Source of the DNA: Kofleriaceae bacterium
GTDB taxonomy: Bacteria > Myxococcota_A > Polyangia > Haliangiales > Haliangiaceae
Direction of reading: 5' to 3'
Assembly: GCA_019912685.1 (NCBI GenBank)
Contig: JAIOII010000437.1
Coordinates: 1-43,988 of the forward strand
DNA length: 43,988 nt
In this document: piece by piece, positions 25,734 through 34,418 of the stretch
How the letters are laid out: each line of letters starts with the position of its first letter
How positions within the stretch are numbered: the first letter of the stretch is position 1
Made by a program: the position numbers and the translations under genes
Notes under the pieces: model-generated
Database searches by the model: none
What the model was told of the DNA's origin: nothing
The model's input: the letters and a program-made list of their open reading frames with translations, nothing else

Positions 25734-26957
25734 TCACACCAGGAGGGTGACGATCCGCTCGACGAGGCGTTCTCGGTTGAAATGCTGCATGACGTGGCGG
25801 CGGCCGGCCGCGCCGAGCGTCAGTGCCCCAGGGTCTCTCGCCAGGCGGGAGAGCCCCTCGGCGAGCGCAGAGGGATCGCCTGGCGCGACGGTGAGCCCGC
25901 ACCCGGACTGGCGGACGATGTCCGCACAGTCGCCGGCGACGTTCGTCACGACGGGCAGCGACGCTCCCATGTAGTCGAAGAGCTTGTTGGGACTCACGCC
26001 GTACCGGAAGAGCGGAAGGTCTCGCAAGACCAAGATCCCGGCGTGACACTGCGAGAAGAGCCACGGGATTTGCGCCTTTGGCACCGGATCGAGGAACGTG
26101 ACGTTCGAGAGTCGCTCCTCAAGCGCCTTCTTCTGGAGCCGCGGTTTCTCGGTTCCATCACCCACGAGGACGATGTGCACCCGGTCGTCGCCACGCGCCG
26201 CAAGCAGCCTCGCCGCGTCGAGGAGCGAGTCGAGATCGTTCGCTGGGCCATGTGCGCCGGCGTAGATCGCGCAGAATTTCCCCGGAGGGACGACGGCGCT
26301 CGTGGACGTGGTCGGCGGCATCATCGAGCCCTCGCCGAACATGGACGGATCCACGCTGTTCGGGATGTATACGAACTTGTCACGAGCGATGCCACGCGCC
26401 GCGATCGCGTCAGCGTTCCGCTCCGTGAGCACGATGATCTTGTGCGCACGGCGATAGAGGTCATCGGCGATGACGCGAAGTCCACGGGCGACCGCTCCCT
26501 CGCGACCAGTGACCTCGATGAGACTCTCCGGCCAGAGGTCGCGCACCTCGAGCACGAACCGCACGCGGCGAGCCGCCGCGGCGAACGCGGTGGCCTGCGC
26601 GGCAAGCAGGTTGGGGGAGCTTCCGATGAACACGGTGTCTCGCGTGACCGGCGCTCGCGCGAGGAACGAGAACACGGCTCCCCCGAACGAGACCATGTTC
26701 GCATACCGGCGCCAGTCGTTGCGGCGGTATGGCGCCGCCCAGAGCCAGTGTACGCGCACGTCGCCCACCTGCTGAGTGACGGCTGGAAGATCCCGTGCGC
26801 TCCGTCGGCGGCCGTACGTGCGCGCCGTCAGGTTGAAGTCGGATCCGACCAGCTCGAGCGGAATGCCACGCCCGACGAGACGCGCGGCGAAGTCGATGTG
26901 GCGCGTGCCGCCCGGAGAGTCGGGCGTGGCCAGGAACTGGTTGACCCAGTAGTGCAT
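25734..26957 (-). CDS. Glycosyltransferase family 4, WbuB-like
   Basis: A 407-residue GT-B glycosyltransferase. The N-terminus MHYWVNQFLATPDSPGGTRH and the motif FVLEVRDLWPESLIEVTG are characteristic of the WbuB-like branch, which includes N-acetylfucosamine transferases. The donor domain has FCAIYAGAHGPANDLDSLLD, VLVGDGTEKPRLQKKA and GVSPNKLFDYMGASLPVV. ATG 26957 matches the family N-terminus; the frame is open upstream within the oxidoreductase gene. The gap to the upstream gene is 10 bases. It is predicted to act on lipid-linked intermediates at the inner membrane; the donor sugar is unknown. Confidence 0.88.
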   Translation of the reverse strand: MHYWVNQFLATPDSPGGTRHIDFAARLVGRGIPLELVGSDFNLTARTYGRRRSARDLPAVTQQVGDVRVHWLWAAPYRRNDWRRYANMVSFGGAVFSFLARAPVTRDTVFIGSSPNLLAAQATAFAAAARRVRFVLEVRDLWPESLIEVTGREGAVARGLRVIADDLYRRAHKIIVLTERNADAIAARGIARDKFVYIPNSVDPSMFGEGSMMPPTTSTSAVVPPGKFCAIYAGAHGPANDLDSLLDAARLLAARGDDRVHIVLVGDGTEKPRLQKKALEERLSNVTFLDPVPKAQIPWLFSQCHAGILVLRDLPLFRYGVSPNKLFDYMGASLPVVTNVAGDCADIVRQSGCGLTVAPGDPSALAEGLSRLARDPGALTLGAAGRRHVMQHFNRERLVERIVTLLV

Positions 26958-26967
26958 GACGACGTGC

Positions 26968-29073
26968 TCAGTCCTGGACGCCGGCCGCCGAGAACGTCGC
27001 ATCCATGACCTCGGCAAGCTCCTCGAAGGGAATCGGTGCGGGGCCGCCGTTGCGGACGGCGTCGACGACGACGCGAACCATCTCGCGATGGCCCTTGTCC
27101 TGGCGCAGCGAGAGATCGCCGGCCCGGAAGGGCCAGCCGTGCGCGTGCAGGCGTCGGAAGTTGTCGATGGCGACGATGCGTCCGCCCGCGAAGACCTCGA
27201 TGCGTTCCTTGCCGAACCGGGGATGTCCCGTGGACACGTAGGCGATGGTCGCGATCGAGCCGTCGGCCATCGCGAGCGTGATCGAGGACGTATCGGGATG
27301 TCCGCCGAGCGCCGACGCGCGAACGTCGACGATCGCCGCGCCGGCGAGAAACCGAGCCAGATCGACGAAGTGGCATGCCTCCCCGACGATCCGCCCGCCA
27401 CCGACGTTCGGATCCTGGGTCCAGTGGGATCCGGGGATCGCGCCCGCGTTCACCGTGATGAGGATCGTCCGCGGTCCGGACACATCGCCGAGCAGCCTGA
27501 CGGCCTGCTGGACCTGCGGCGCCCAGCGGCGATTGAAGCCAACCATGAGCAGGCGGCCGCTCGCGCGGTGGGCTTCCCGGATGCGACGCAGCTCCTCCCT
27601 CGTCGTGCAGAGGGGCTTCTCGACGAAGACGTGCTTGCCCGCCGCGAGCGCCTTGCAGACCAGGTTCGCGTGGGAATCATGGCGCGTCAGCACGAACACG
27701 GTGTCGACGTCGGGGGCCGAGATGGCCTCCTCGACGTCGCTCGTCGCGCGCGCGGCGCCGAACGACCGCGCCGAGAGCGCGGCCGAAAGGCCGCCCGGTG
27801 CCGCGATCGCCACCGGCGCGACGCCCAGGTCCTGCAGCGCCGGCAGCAGCGTGCGGATGGCGTAGTTGCCGGCGCCGATCACCGCGATCCGCGGAGTCCC
27901 ACGCGCCAGGGCCCGCGTCGGTACTTCAACGGTGGACGCCAGCGGCTTCGGGTCCGAAGGATACCCGAGCACGATGCCGAGCGACGTCGGTTCGAGGACG
28001 AGCCGCCACGCTTCACCTGCTTCGGCGAACGGCACGCGGTGACTGATGAGGGCCGCGACGTTCAGGCGATCCGCAGCGATCTGATCGAGCACGGCCTCGA
28101 AGTTGCGACCGGCGGTCCAGCGGACGTAGCCGAGCGGGTAGTCGTTACCCTTGTCCTCGTACGATGGGTCGTACCGCCCGGGTCCGTACGAGCACGAGAC
28201 CTGGAACGTGAGCTCCTTCTCGTAGAACGGTGCGCGATCGAGCTCGAGGCGAACGACGCCGAGCAGGACGATGCGGCCTCGCCGGCGTGCCATGAGGGCC
28301 GCCTGCGAGACCGGCTCGGCCGAGTCCGTCGAGGCGGCGATCAGCACGCCATCGACACCCGCTCCTCCGCTCCACTCACGCGCAATGCCGACCGGGTCCC
28401 CACCGCCACGGCTGAGGTAGGTCTCGATTCCGAGCTGCCGGGCCAGCGCGCAGCGATGTTCGGACACGTCGATCCCGAGCACGTGGCAACCCGACGCGCG
28501 CAGTAGCTGTGCGGCCATCAGGCCGACGAGGCCGAGGCCGGTGACGACGAACCGCTCGCCCAGCGTCGGCACGGCGAGGCGCAGCCCCTCGAGGGCGATC
28601 GCGCCGAGCACGGTGAACGCCGCTTCCTCGTCGGTCACCTCGCGGCCGTCGGGACGCCTGGGGATCCGCGCGCAGAGGTTGCGCGGCACCGAGACGACCT
28701 CGGCATGCGAGCCGTTCGACACGACCCGGTCGCCGGGCGCGAGGTCAGTCACCCCGGCGCCGACGGCGATCACCTCGCCCGCGTTGCAGTAGCCGAGGGC
28801 GAGCGGTTGATCGAGCTTCGCGCGGACCGCGTCCACGGTCGGCAGGAGACCATCGCTCAGGACCTTGTCGAGCACCTGCCGGACCTTCTCCGGCTGGCTG
28901 CGCGCCTTGTCGAGGAGCCCTGCCCGTCCGAAGTCGACGAGCATTCGCTCCGTCCCCGCCGAGACCAGGCTCGCGCGGGTGCGGATGACGACGTGCCCGG
29001 CTCGTGGACGTGGGGAGGGCACGTCGACGAGGTCGATCGTTCCGTCCTTCAAGGAGAGGAGCGCCTGCTTCAT
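26968..29073 (-). CDS. Bi-domain oxidoreductase (zinc-alcohol-dehydrogenase-like plus Gfo/Idh/MocA)
   Basis: A 701-residue natural fusion. Residues 1 to about 360 are a medium-chain dehydrogenase domain with LALGYCNAGEVIAVGAGV, LAPGDRVVSNGSHAEVVSVP and a nucleotide-binding segment VTGLGLVGLMAAQLLRASG. Residues from about 385 form a Gfo/Idh/MocA domain with IAVIGAGNYAIRTLLPAL, HVFVEKPLCTTREEL and VGFNRRWAPQVQQ. This exact arrangement is a known family in bacterial exopolysaccharide loci, usually beside heparinase-like and glycosyltransferase genes, as here. The reaction is not established; redox modification of a sugar nucleotide or sugar is assumed. ATG 29073 is the clear start, 19 bases after the aminotransferase stop. 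Confidence 0.9.
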   Translation of the reverse strand: MKQALLSLKDGTIDLVDVPSPRPRAGHVVIRTRASLVSAGTERMLVDFGRAGLLDKARSQPEKVRQVLDKVLSDGLLPTVDAVRAKLDQPLALGYCNAGEVIAVGAGVTDLAPGDRVVSNGSHAEVVSVPRNLCARIPRRPDGREVTDEEAAFTVLGAIALEGLRLAVPTLGERFVVTGLGLVGLMAAQLLRASGCHVLGIDVSEHRCALARQLGIETYLSRGGGDPVGIAREWSGGAGVDGVLIAASTDSAEPVSQAALMARRRGRIVLLGVVRLELDRAPFYEKELTFQVSCSYGPGRYDPSYEDKGNDYPLGYVRWTAGRNFEAVLDQIAADRLNVAALISHRVPFAEAGEAWRLVLEPTSLGIVLGYPSDPKPLASTVEVPTRALARGTPRIAVIGAGNYAIRTLLPALQDLGVAPVAIAAPGGLSAALSARSFGAARATSDVEEAISAPDVDTVFVLTRHDSHANLVCKALAAGKHVFVEKPLCTTREELRRIREAHRASGRLLMVGFNRRWAPQVQQAVRLLGDVSGPRTILITVNAGAIPGSHWTQDPNVGGGRIVGEACHFVDLARFLAGAAIVDVRASALGGHPDTSSITLAMADGSIATIAYVSTGHPRFGKERIEVFAGGRIVAIDNFRRLHAHGWPFRAGDLSLRQDKGHREMVRVVVDAVRNGGPAPIPFEELAEVMDATFSAAGVQD

Positions 29074-29092
29074 CGCGATCGCATCGCTTGTA

Positions 29093-30211
29093 TCACGCCG
29101 TGCGAACCGCCTCGATGACGCGAGACTGCTCGTCGGGGGTCAGGCTGGAGCCGCTCGGCAAGCAGATGCCGTGGTCGAACAGGCGCTCGGAGACTTCCCC
29201 GCCGATGGCGCGGCAGTCGCGGAAGACCGGTTGCAGGTGCAACGGCTTCCACACCGGTCGTCCCTCGATATCCTGCCCGGCGAGCCGATCCAGGACGGCG
29301 TCGCGGCCAGCTCGCGCATGGGCCGGGTCGATCGTAGCGCACGTCAACCAGAAGGTGCTGCGCCCGTACGAGGCCTCGGGCATGAACGTCCAACCTGGGA
29401 GGTCACCGAGCTCGCGGCAGTAGCGGGCGTTGATGGCGCGTCGGGCCTCGACCCGGCGATCGAGGTCCGCGAGCTGCGCGCGTCCGACCGCGGCGAGCAA
29501 GTTCGAGAGGCGGTAGTTGTACCCGATGACCTTGTGCTCGTAGTGACGCGCAGGCTCGCGCGCCTGCGTCGAGAGGAAGCGGGCCCGGTCGGCGTGGGCG
29601 CGGTCGCGCGCGAGGAGCATCCCGCCGCCGGAGGTCGTGATGATCTTGTTGCCGTTGAACGACAGGATGGAGAGCGTACCGAAGGAGCCGGCGCTCTGGC
29701 CGCGATACGTCGCACCGAGAGCCTCCGCGGCATCCTCGATCAGCGGAACCCCGTACCGCTCGCAGGCGCGCGCGATCGGCTCGAGATCGGCGCACTGACC
29801 GTAGAGGTCGACGGCGATCAGCGCCTTCGGCAGGTGCCCGTCGCGAGCGGCGGTCGCGAGGGCGTCCGCCAGGAGCCGGGGGTCGAGGTTCCAGGACGTC
29901 TCCTCGCTGTCGAGGAACACGGGCGTCGCGCCGGTGTACGCGACGGCATTGGCCGTCGCGGCGAACGTGAGCGTCGAGACCCAGACCTCGTCTCCGCGAC
30001 CCACGCCGAGGACCTCGAGCGCGAGGTGCAACGCCGCGGTCCCGCTCGAGAGCCCGACCGCGTACGGCATCCCGACGCGGGCGCAGATCTCGGCCTCGAA
30101 CGCGTCGAGCTGCGGCCCCAGCGGGGCGATCCACCCCGACGAGAGCGCCTCGTCGAGCCGTGCGCGCTCGCCCCCGGAAAGATCGGGCGGCGACAGATAG
30201 ATGCGGCTCAT
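29093..30211 (-). CDS. PglE-like sugar aminotransferase (DegT/DnrJ/EryC1/StrS)
   Basis: A 372-residue PLP-dependent aminotransferase. It starts MSRIYLSPPDLSGGERARL, with the substrate-site motif SGTAALHLALEVLGVGRGDE and cofactor aspartate in VPLIEDAAEALGATYRG. The PLP-binding lysine is Lys189 in SFNGNKIITTSGGGM. That motif is characteristic of the PglE-like branch, which aminates UDP-4-keto-6-deoxy-GlcNAc at C4. The gene overlaps the dehydratase stop by four bases (ATGA), so the enzyme making its likely substrate is translationally coupled to it. This pairing strongly suggests synthesis of UDP-4-amino-4,6-dideoxy-GlcNAc, but exact stereochemistry is inferred. Confidence 0.92.
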   Translation of the reverse strand: MSRIYLSPPDLSGGERARLDEALSSGWIAPLGPQLDAFEAEICARVGMPYAVGLSSGTAALHLALEVLGVGRGDEVWVSTLTFAATANAVAYTGATPVFLDSEETSWNLDPRLLADALATAARDGHLPKALIAVDLYGQCADLEPIARACERYGVPLIEDAAEALGATYRGQSAGSFGTLSILSFNGNKIITTSGGGMLLARDRAHADRARFLSTQAREPARHYEHKVIGYNYRLSNLLAAVGRAQLADLDRRVEARRAINARYCRELGDLPGWTFMPEASYGRSTFWLTCATIDPAHARAGRDAVLDRLAGQDIEGRPVWKPLHLQPVFRDCRAIGGEVSERLFDHGICLPSGSSLTPDEQSRVIEAVRTA

Positions 30212-32121
30212 TGGGCGTCGAGGGTCCGGCCGGGGGGCGGCGACTGATAGCCGATCTCCATCTCGGCAAGGATTGTGCGGATCCCCTCGGCATCTCTACC
30301 GCGCACGGTGAAATGGAACCGCTCGACTAGCGCGTTCACCCGTGCGGGGTCGACGGGCACGGGCTTGCAGCGATGAATCTTGCGCAGCTCCGTCGGAGCG
30401 AGGTTCTCGCCGATCGTCGAGAGCTCCTCGAAGAGCTTCTCCCCGGGGCGCGTCCCGACGATCCGGATCGGCACTTCCTCCTCGGTGAACCCCGACAGGC
30501 GGATCATCTGTCGGGCCAGGTCGATGATGCGGACCGGCTCCCCCATGTCGAGCAGGAACACCTCGCCGTGGTGACCGATCGTGCTCGCCTGGATCACCAG
30601 GTTGGCCGCCTCGGGAATCGTCATGAAGTAGCGTGTGGCCTCGGGATGCGTGACGGTCACGGGGCCGCCGGCCGCGATTTGCTCGGCAAAGATCCCGACG
30701 ACCGAACCGCGGCTGCCGAGGACGTTGCCGAAGCGCACGCACGAGAAGCGGGTCTTCGCGCGGGTCGCGAAATCCTGCACGATCTGCTCGGCGAAGCGCT
30801 TGGTTGCCCCCATCACGCTCGTCGGGTTGATCGCCTTGTCCGTCGAGATCATCACGAAGGTCTCGACCTGGTGCTCCTCGGCGAGCTCGATGAGCTGCTT
30901 GGTCGCGAAGACGTTGTTACGTACGGCTTCCCACGGGAAGCGCTCCATCATCGGCACGTGCTTGTACGCGGCGGCATGGAACACCACCTGCGGCTGGAGC
31001 TCCTTGAACGCTCGCTCCACGGCCTTGGCGTCCATGACGTCGAGGAGCAGCGGCACCGTCACGTGCCCCATTTTCGCGGCGACGAGCTCGCGCTCGATGT
31101 GGAACAGGTTAGTCTCGTCTCGCTCCACCAGAATGAGCTGCGCGGGCTGCATGTGCGCAAGCTGCCGGCAGAGCTCGCTGCCGATCGAACCTCCGGCACC
31201 CGTCACGAGCACCCTCTTGCCGGAGAAGGTCTCGATCAGGTCGGCGCGCGACAACGACGGGGGCACGGGGTCGCGGCTCAACAAGTCCTCGATGCGCACC
31301 TCGCGGACGGTCTTCACGGTCTCCGCCGGATCGCCGGGGCCCCCGAGACGCTCATACGTCCCCTGGACGATCTGCACCTGCACGCCGAGCGGATTACAGA
31401 CGTCCATCACCCGCGAGATGGCCTTGGGGGCGAAGGACGAGGAGGTGATGACGACGCGTTCGGCGCCTTCGGCGCGGATCACACGGTCGAGGTCCCGCAG
31501 CGTTCCGAGAATGCGAAGGCTGGCGATCTCCATGCCGTGCTTCGTCGGATCATCGTCGATGAAGCCGATGGGCCGGATGCCCAGCTCGGGATGGCGTACG
31601 GCCTCCTTGACGATCGCGAGGCCGCCTTGGCCGGCACCGATGAGCAGCGTCGCGGCGCCGTCGCGGCGCCGGACGCGTTCGCGGAGGATCCGCGGCACGA
31701 AGCGAACGCCAGCCATCGCAAGGAACGTGAACATGCCCTCCATGACGATGATCGAGAGCGGAAGCGAGAGCTGCGGGAGGTACGAGGGCAAGGTGAGGCG
31801 AAAGAGCAACAGCAGCACGCTCACCGTGGCGACCGCCTGCGCCATACGAACCGCCTCGAGCAGTCCGACATACCGCCAGACGAGGCGGTAGACCCCGAAC
31901 CCTGCGTTGACGAGGATGCGCACCATCGCGAGGACAGGCGCGACCACGAGCATGTGGCGGAAGAAGTGCGCCGGGATCGAGCCCTCGAAGCGGGCTACAT
32001 ACGCGAGAAGCACTCCGAACGTGACCAACACGAAGTCGAGGAGCACGACTCCGGCGCGGCTCTGCCGCATTGCTGGATTGAGTGCCGGCAAGGAACCCGT
32101 GAACGAGGCACCAGGCGACAT
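30208..32121 (-). CDS. WbpM/PglF-type UDP-GlcNAc 4,6-dehydratase
   Basis: A 637-residue membrane-anchored nucleotide-sugar dehydratase converting UDP-GlcNAc to UDP-4-keto-6-deoxy-GlcNAc. The N-terminus has four transmembrane segments (about residues 20-150), then a CoA-binding-like Rossmann domain (LLIGAGQGGLAIVKEAV). The catalytic SDR domain begins with VLVTGAGGSIGSELCRQ (about 300). MISTDKAINPTSVMGATKR (about 425-443) shows the altered Ser-Met-Lys triad of the large WbpM/PglF enzymes in place of Ser-Tyr-Lys. RIVGTRPGEKLFEEL is near the C-terminus. The start lies 3 bases after the kinase stop and the end overlaps the aminotransferase gene. Confidence 0.93.
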   Translation of the reverse strand: MSPGASFTGSLPALNPAMRQSRAGVVLLDFVLVTFGVLLAYVARFEGSIPAHFFRHMLVVAPVLAMVRILVNAGFGVYRLVWRYVGLLEAVRMAQAVATVSVLLLLFRLTLPSYLPQLSLPLSIIVMEGMFTFLAMAGVRFVPRILRERVRRRDGAATLLIGAGQGGLAIVKEAVRHPELGIRPIGFIDDDPTKHGMEIASLRILGTLRDLDRVIRAEGAERVVITSSSFAPKAISRVMDVCNPLGVQVQIVQGTYERLGGPGDPAETVKTVREVRIEDLLSRDPVPPSLSRADLIETFSGKRVLVTGAGGSIGSELCRQLAHMQPAQLILVERDETNLFHIERELVAAKMGHVTVPLLLDVMDAKAVERAFKELQPQVVFHAAAYKHVPMMERFPWEAVRNNVFATKQLIELAEEHQVETFVMISTDKAINPTSVMGATKRFAEQIVQDFATRAKTRFSCVRFGNVLGSRGSVVGIFAEQIAAGGPVTVTHPEATRYFMTIPEAANLVIQASTIGHHGEVFLLDMGEPVRIIDLARQMIRLSGFTEEEVPIRIVGTRPGEKLFEELSTIGENLAPTELRKIHRCKPVPVDPARVNALVERFHFTVRGRDAEGIRTILAEMEIGYQSPPPGRTLDAQ

Positions 32122-32124
32122 GTC

Positions 32125-34329
32125 TCAGGCCTCTGACTTCGCGGGCTGCGGCGCGCTCTCGTAACCGCCGTAGTAGTAGTAGTAGTAACCGTAGCGACGC
32201 TGCGAGATGTCCATATCGTTCAGGATCACGCCGAGGATGGACGCATCGACATCGCGGAACTGCCGCGCGGCCGCGGCAATGTCCTCGCGTTGTGTCTTAC
32301 CCGCCTGAGCGATGAGCATCACTCCGTCCGAGATCCGCGAGAGCACGACCGCGTCGGTCACAGCGAGGACGGGCGGAGAGTCGAGCAAAATGCGGTCGAA
32401 CCGGCTCTCGAGCGCCTTCAGGACCTCCTTGAACCGGTCCGTCATCAGGAGCTCGGCGGGATTCGGAGGCTGTGGGCCGCAGGGCAACACGTAGAGGTTT
32501 GGGATGTCCGTCGTCTTGATGACGTCGTCCATCGACGCGTCGCCGAGGATCAGGTTGGTGAGGCCACGGGCCTTCGACACCTCGAGCGACTTGTGGAGGC
32601 GGGGACGACGCAGATCGGTGTCGATGAGCAGCACGCGCTGGCCGCTCTGCGCCATCGTCGTGCCCATGTAGATCGTCGAGGTGGTCTTGCCTTCGCGCGG
32701 CCGGGGGCTCGAGACCGTGATGGTCTTCATTTGCCGGTCGGCCGCGGAAAACAGGATGTTCGTCCGGATCGATCGACAGCACTCGGCCGCCCGCGACGTC
32801 GGGTTCGTGAACACGTAGAGGTCGCGCGCCTTCTGTGACTTGGGATCGTCCCCGTTCGGCACCTCGGCGACCACCGGAATGACGCCGAGGAGAGGTGCAC
32901 GCACCAGTTGCTCGATTTCCTCGGCGCTCTTGATCGTGCGATCGAGATAGTCGAGAAGGAACACGAGACCGATGCCAGCGAGGAGCGACAGCATCACCGC
33001 GATCGCGATGTTGACCTTGAGCCGGGGGGACACGAGGAACGCTGCACGCGCAGCCTCGTGCTCGTCGACGTTGATCTGCTCGTTTCGGCTCTCTTGATCG
33101 CTGGAGTGCAGTCGTCCGAGGAGGCGCTTGTAGTTGTCCTCGTCGACCTTCTGCTGTCGTAGGAGGCGGTTGTACTCGACCTGCAACGGACCGAGGGCAA
33201 GCGCCTCCTTCTTCAGGCGCGTGAGCTCGTTACCGAAGGCGACCTCTGCGCCCGTCGCGGCCTGGTAGCGCTCTTCGAGCTCACGCATCGCACGCCGGGA
33301 TTCCCCCTGGAGCTGCGCGTAGAGATCATCGACCTTCTTCTGCTGCTGAACGTGCTTGCTGCTCTTCGGACCGAAGTCACCCTCGAGCTCGAGCAGGCGC
33401 TGCTTCTCGGTCAGGTAGCTCGCCTTCAGCGCCTCTACGGACGCGGCATTCGACGCGAGCGCGAAGACGGGAGACTCGAGGACTTCTTCGCCCTTGAGCG
33501 CGAGCGCGCGCTTGCGGAGCTCGCCGAGCTCGATGCGCTTGACCTTGGCGTCCCCGAGCGCAGCGCTGTAGCGCTGGATGTCGTTCGCCACGATGTTCTG
33601 GCGATCCTCGAGCGACACGGAGATGATGTCGTGCTCGTCCTTGAACTTATAGAGTTGCTGCTCGGTCTCGCCTAGCGTGCGCTCCGCTGCGTCGAGTTCC
33701 GTCGAGAGGAACTTGCTACTCTTGTCGGCACCGCGCGTACGCTTCGCGAGCGTCGCGGCGATGTAGCTCTTCACCTGCTCGTTCGCGAGCTGCTTGGCCA
33801 GCTCGGGGTCCATGCTCGTGACGGTCACTCCAACGACCCGACTCTCGCGAGCCTGTGCCGCCGAGGTCATGCCCTTGAGCACTTCGGCCGCAAGGTCGAT
33901 GCGCTCCTTCTCGGAAAGGCGCGGGTACTGTGCCGCTGGCGCGAGCTTCTCGAAGATCGGTACCCCACCGATCTCCTTGACGACCGTGCTCCGCGCGAGG
34001 GGGAAGCCGGTCATGATGTTCACCTGGGTGTTGTAGTACTCCTGATTCGACCAGTAGCTACCGGCGCCAAGCTCGATGACGTCCTGATTGTCGCCGAAAA
34101 CGCGCGGCGCTTGCGGGTTCACGACGACGGTGGAGGTCGCCGCATAGATCTTCGGCTGCCGCATCGTGTACAGGACCGACAACGTCACGCCGGCGACCAG
34201 GACCGCCAGCAGGAGCCGATACCGTCGGCGCAGAACAGCTAGGTAGCGCAGCAAGGTCTCGCTGATCGCGACATCGTCCGCAGCATCAGGATTTCGTGCC
34301 GCGGTAGGGGGGGAGGCCGGTGCTGACAA
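32125..34329 (-). CDS. wzc: Polysaccharide co-polymerase/tyrosine autokinase (Wzc-type BY-kinase)
   Basis: A 734-residue inner-membrane protein controlling chain length and export. It has an N-terminal Wzz domain with a transmembrane helix (about residues 37-56), a long coiled-coil periplasmic region (about 170-400) and a second helix (about 437-462). The cytoplasmic BY-kinase has Walker A SPRPREGKTTSTIYMG (about 540-555), Walker A' VLLIDTDLRRPRLH and Walker B FDRILLDSPPVLAVTDA. The tail has RRYGYYYYYYGGYE as autophosphorylation sites, encoded partly by a TAC repeat. The start is a TTG with AAGGG 7 bases upstream; no better in-frame ATG lies near. It follows the ligase-like gene by 89 bases. 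Confidence 0.93.
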   Translation of the reverse strand: MSAPASPPTAARNPDAADDVAISETLLRYLAVLRRRYRLLLAVLVAGVTLSVLYTMRQPKIYAATSTVVVNPQAPRVFGDNQDVIELGAGSYWSNQEYYNTQVNIMTGFPLARSTVVKEIGGVPIFEKLAPAAQYPRLSEKERIDLAAEVLKGMTSAAQARESRVVGVTVTSMDPELAKQLANEQVKSYIAATLAKRTRGADKSSKFLSTELDAAERTLGETEQQLYKFKDEHDIISVSLEDRQNIVANDIQRYSAALGDAKVKRIELGELRKRALALKGEEVLESPVFALASNAASVEALKASYLTEKQRLLELEGDFGPKSSKHVQQQKKVDDLYAQLQGESRRAMRELEERYQAATGAEVAFGNELTRLKKEALALGPLQVEYNRLLRQQKVDEDNYKRLLGRLHSSDQESRNEQINVDEHEAARAAFLVSPRLKVNIAIAVMLSLLAGIGLVFLLDYLDRTIKSAEEIEQLVRAPLLGVIPVVAEVPNGDDPKSQKARDLYVFTNPTSRAAECCRSIRTNILFSAADRQMKTITVSSPRPREGKTTSTIYMGTTMAQSGQRVLLIDTDLRRPRLHKSLEVSKARGLTNLILGDASMDDVIKTTDIPNLYVLPCGPQPPNPAELLMTDRFKEVLKALESRFDRILLDSPPVLAVTDAVVLSRISDGVMLIAQAGKTQREDIAAAARQFRDVDASILGVILNDMDISQRRYGYYYYYYGGYESAPQPAKSEA
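32171..32187. repeat. Trinucleotide repeat in the kinase tyrosine tail
   Basis: Plus-strand TAG units repeat five and two-thirds times without interruption. On the coding strand this gives six consecutive TAC codons, that is six tyrosines. Slippage here would add or remove tyrosines without shifting the frame, about 20 residues before the kinase C-terminus. Confidence 0.85.
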
Positions 34330-34356
34330 GGTGGTTCCCTTAGTTGCCGCGCAGGT

Positions 34357-34376
34357 CTGGCACGTTCAGATGCCAG
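34357..34376. promoter_or_regulatory. Palindrome upstream of the BY-kinase gene
   Basis: CTGGCA and TGCCAG form perfect 6-base arms around an 8-base spacer, centred about 37 bases before the kinase start in the 89-base gap after the ligase-like gene. The gap also contains an AT-rich stretch with a perfect AAAGCGCTTT palindrome (34405-34414) and a TATACC-like sequence on the minus strand. An internal promoter with an operator is possible. The arms look like sigma54 elements, but the GG-GC spacing is 11 and not 10. Confidence 0.35.
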
Positions 34377-34418
34377 GTGTCGACCAGCACATCAAGGTAT
34401 ACAAAAAGCGCTTTGATT

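Noticed and set aside
26956-32136. Long plus-strand open frames of about 500-590 codons opposite the oxidoreductase and dehydratase genes
   Set aside because: They are antisense shadows created by GC-rich codon bias in the minus-strand genes; the translations are Arg/Asp/His-rich, without recognisable motifs, and the minus-strand proteins are fully conserved families.
32171-32187. CRISPR or other repeat array
   Set aside because: The only tandem repeat seen is a coding trinucleotide run; no spaced direct repeats or Cas genes are present in the window.
34357-34376. Sigma54 promoter before the BY-kinase gene
   Set aside because: TGGCAC and TGCC-like elements are present, but the spacing between GG and GC is 11 bases in both orientations, not the required 10. 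A palindrome is the simpler reading.
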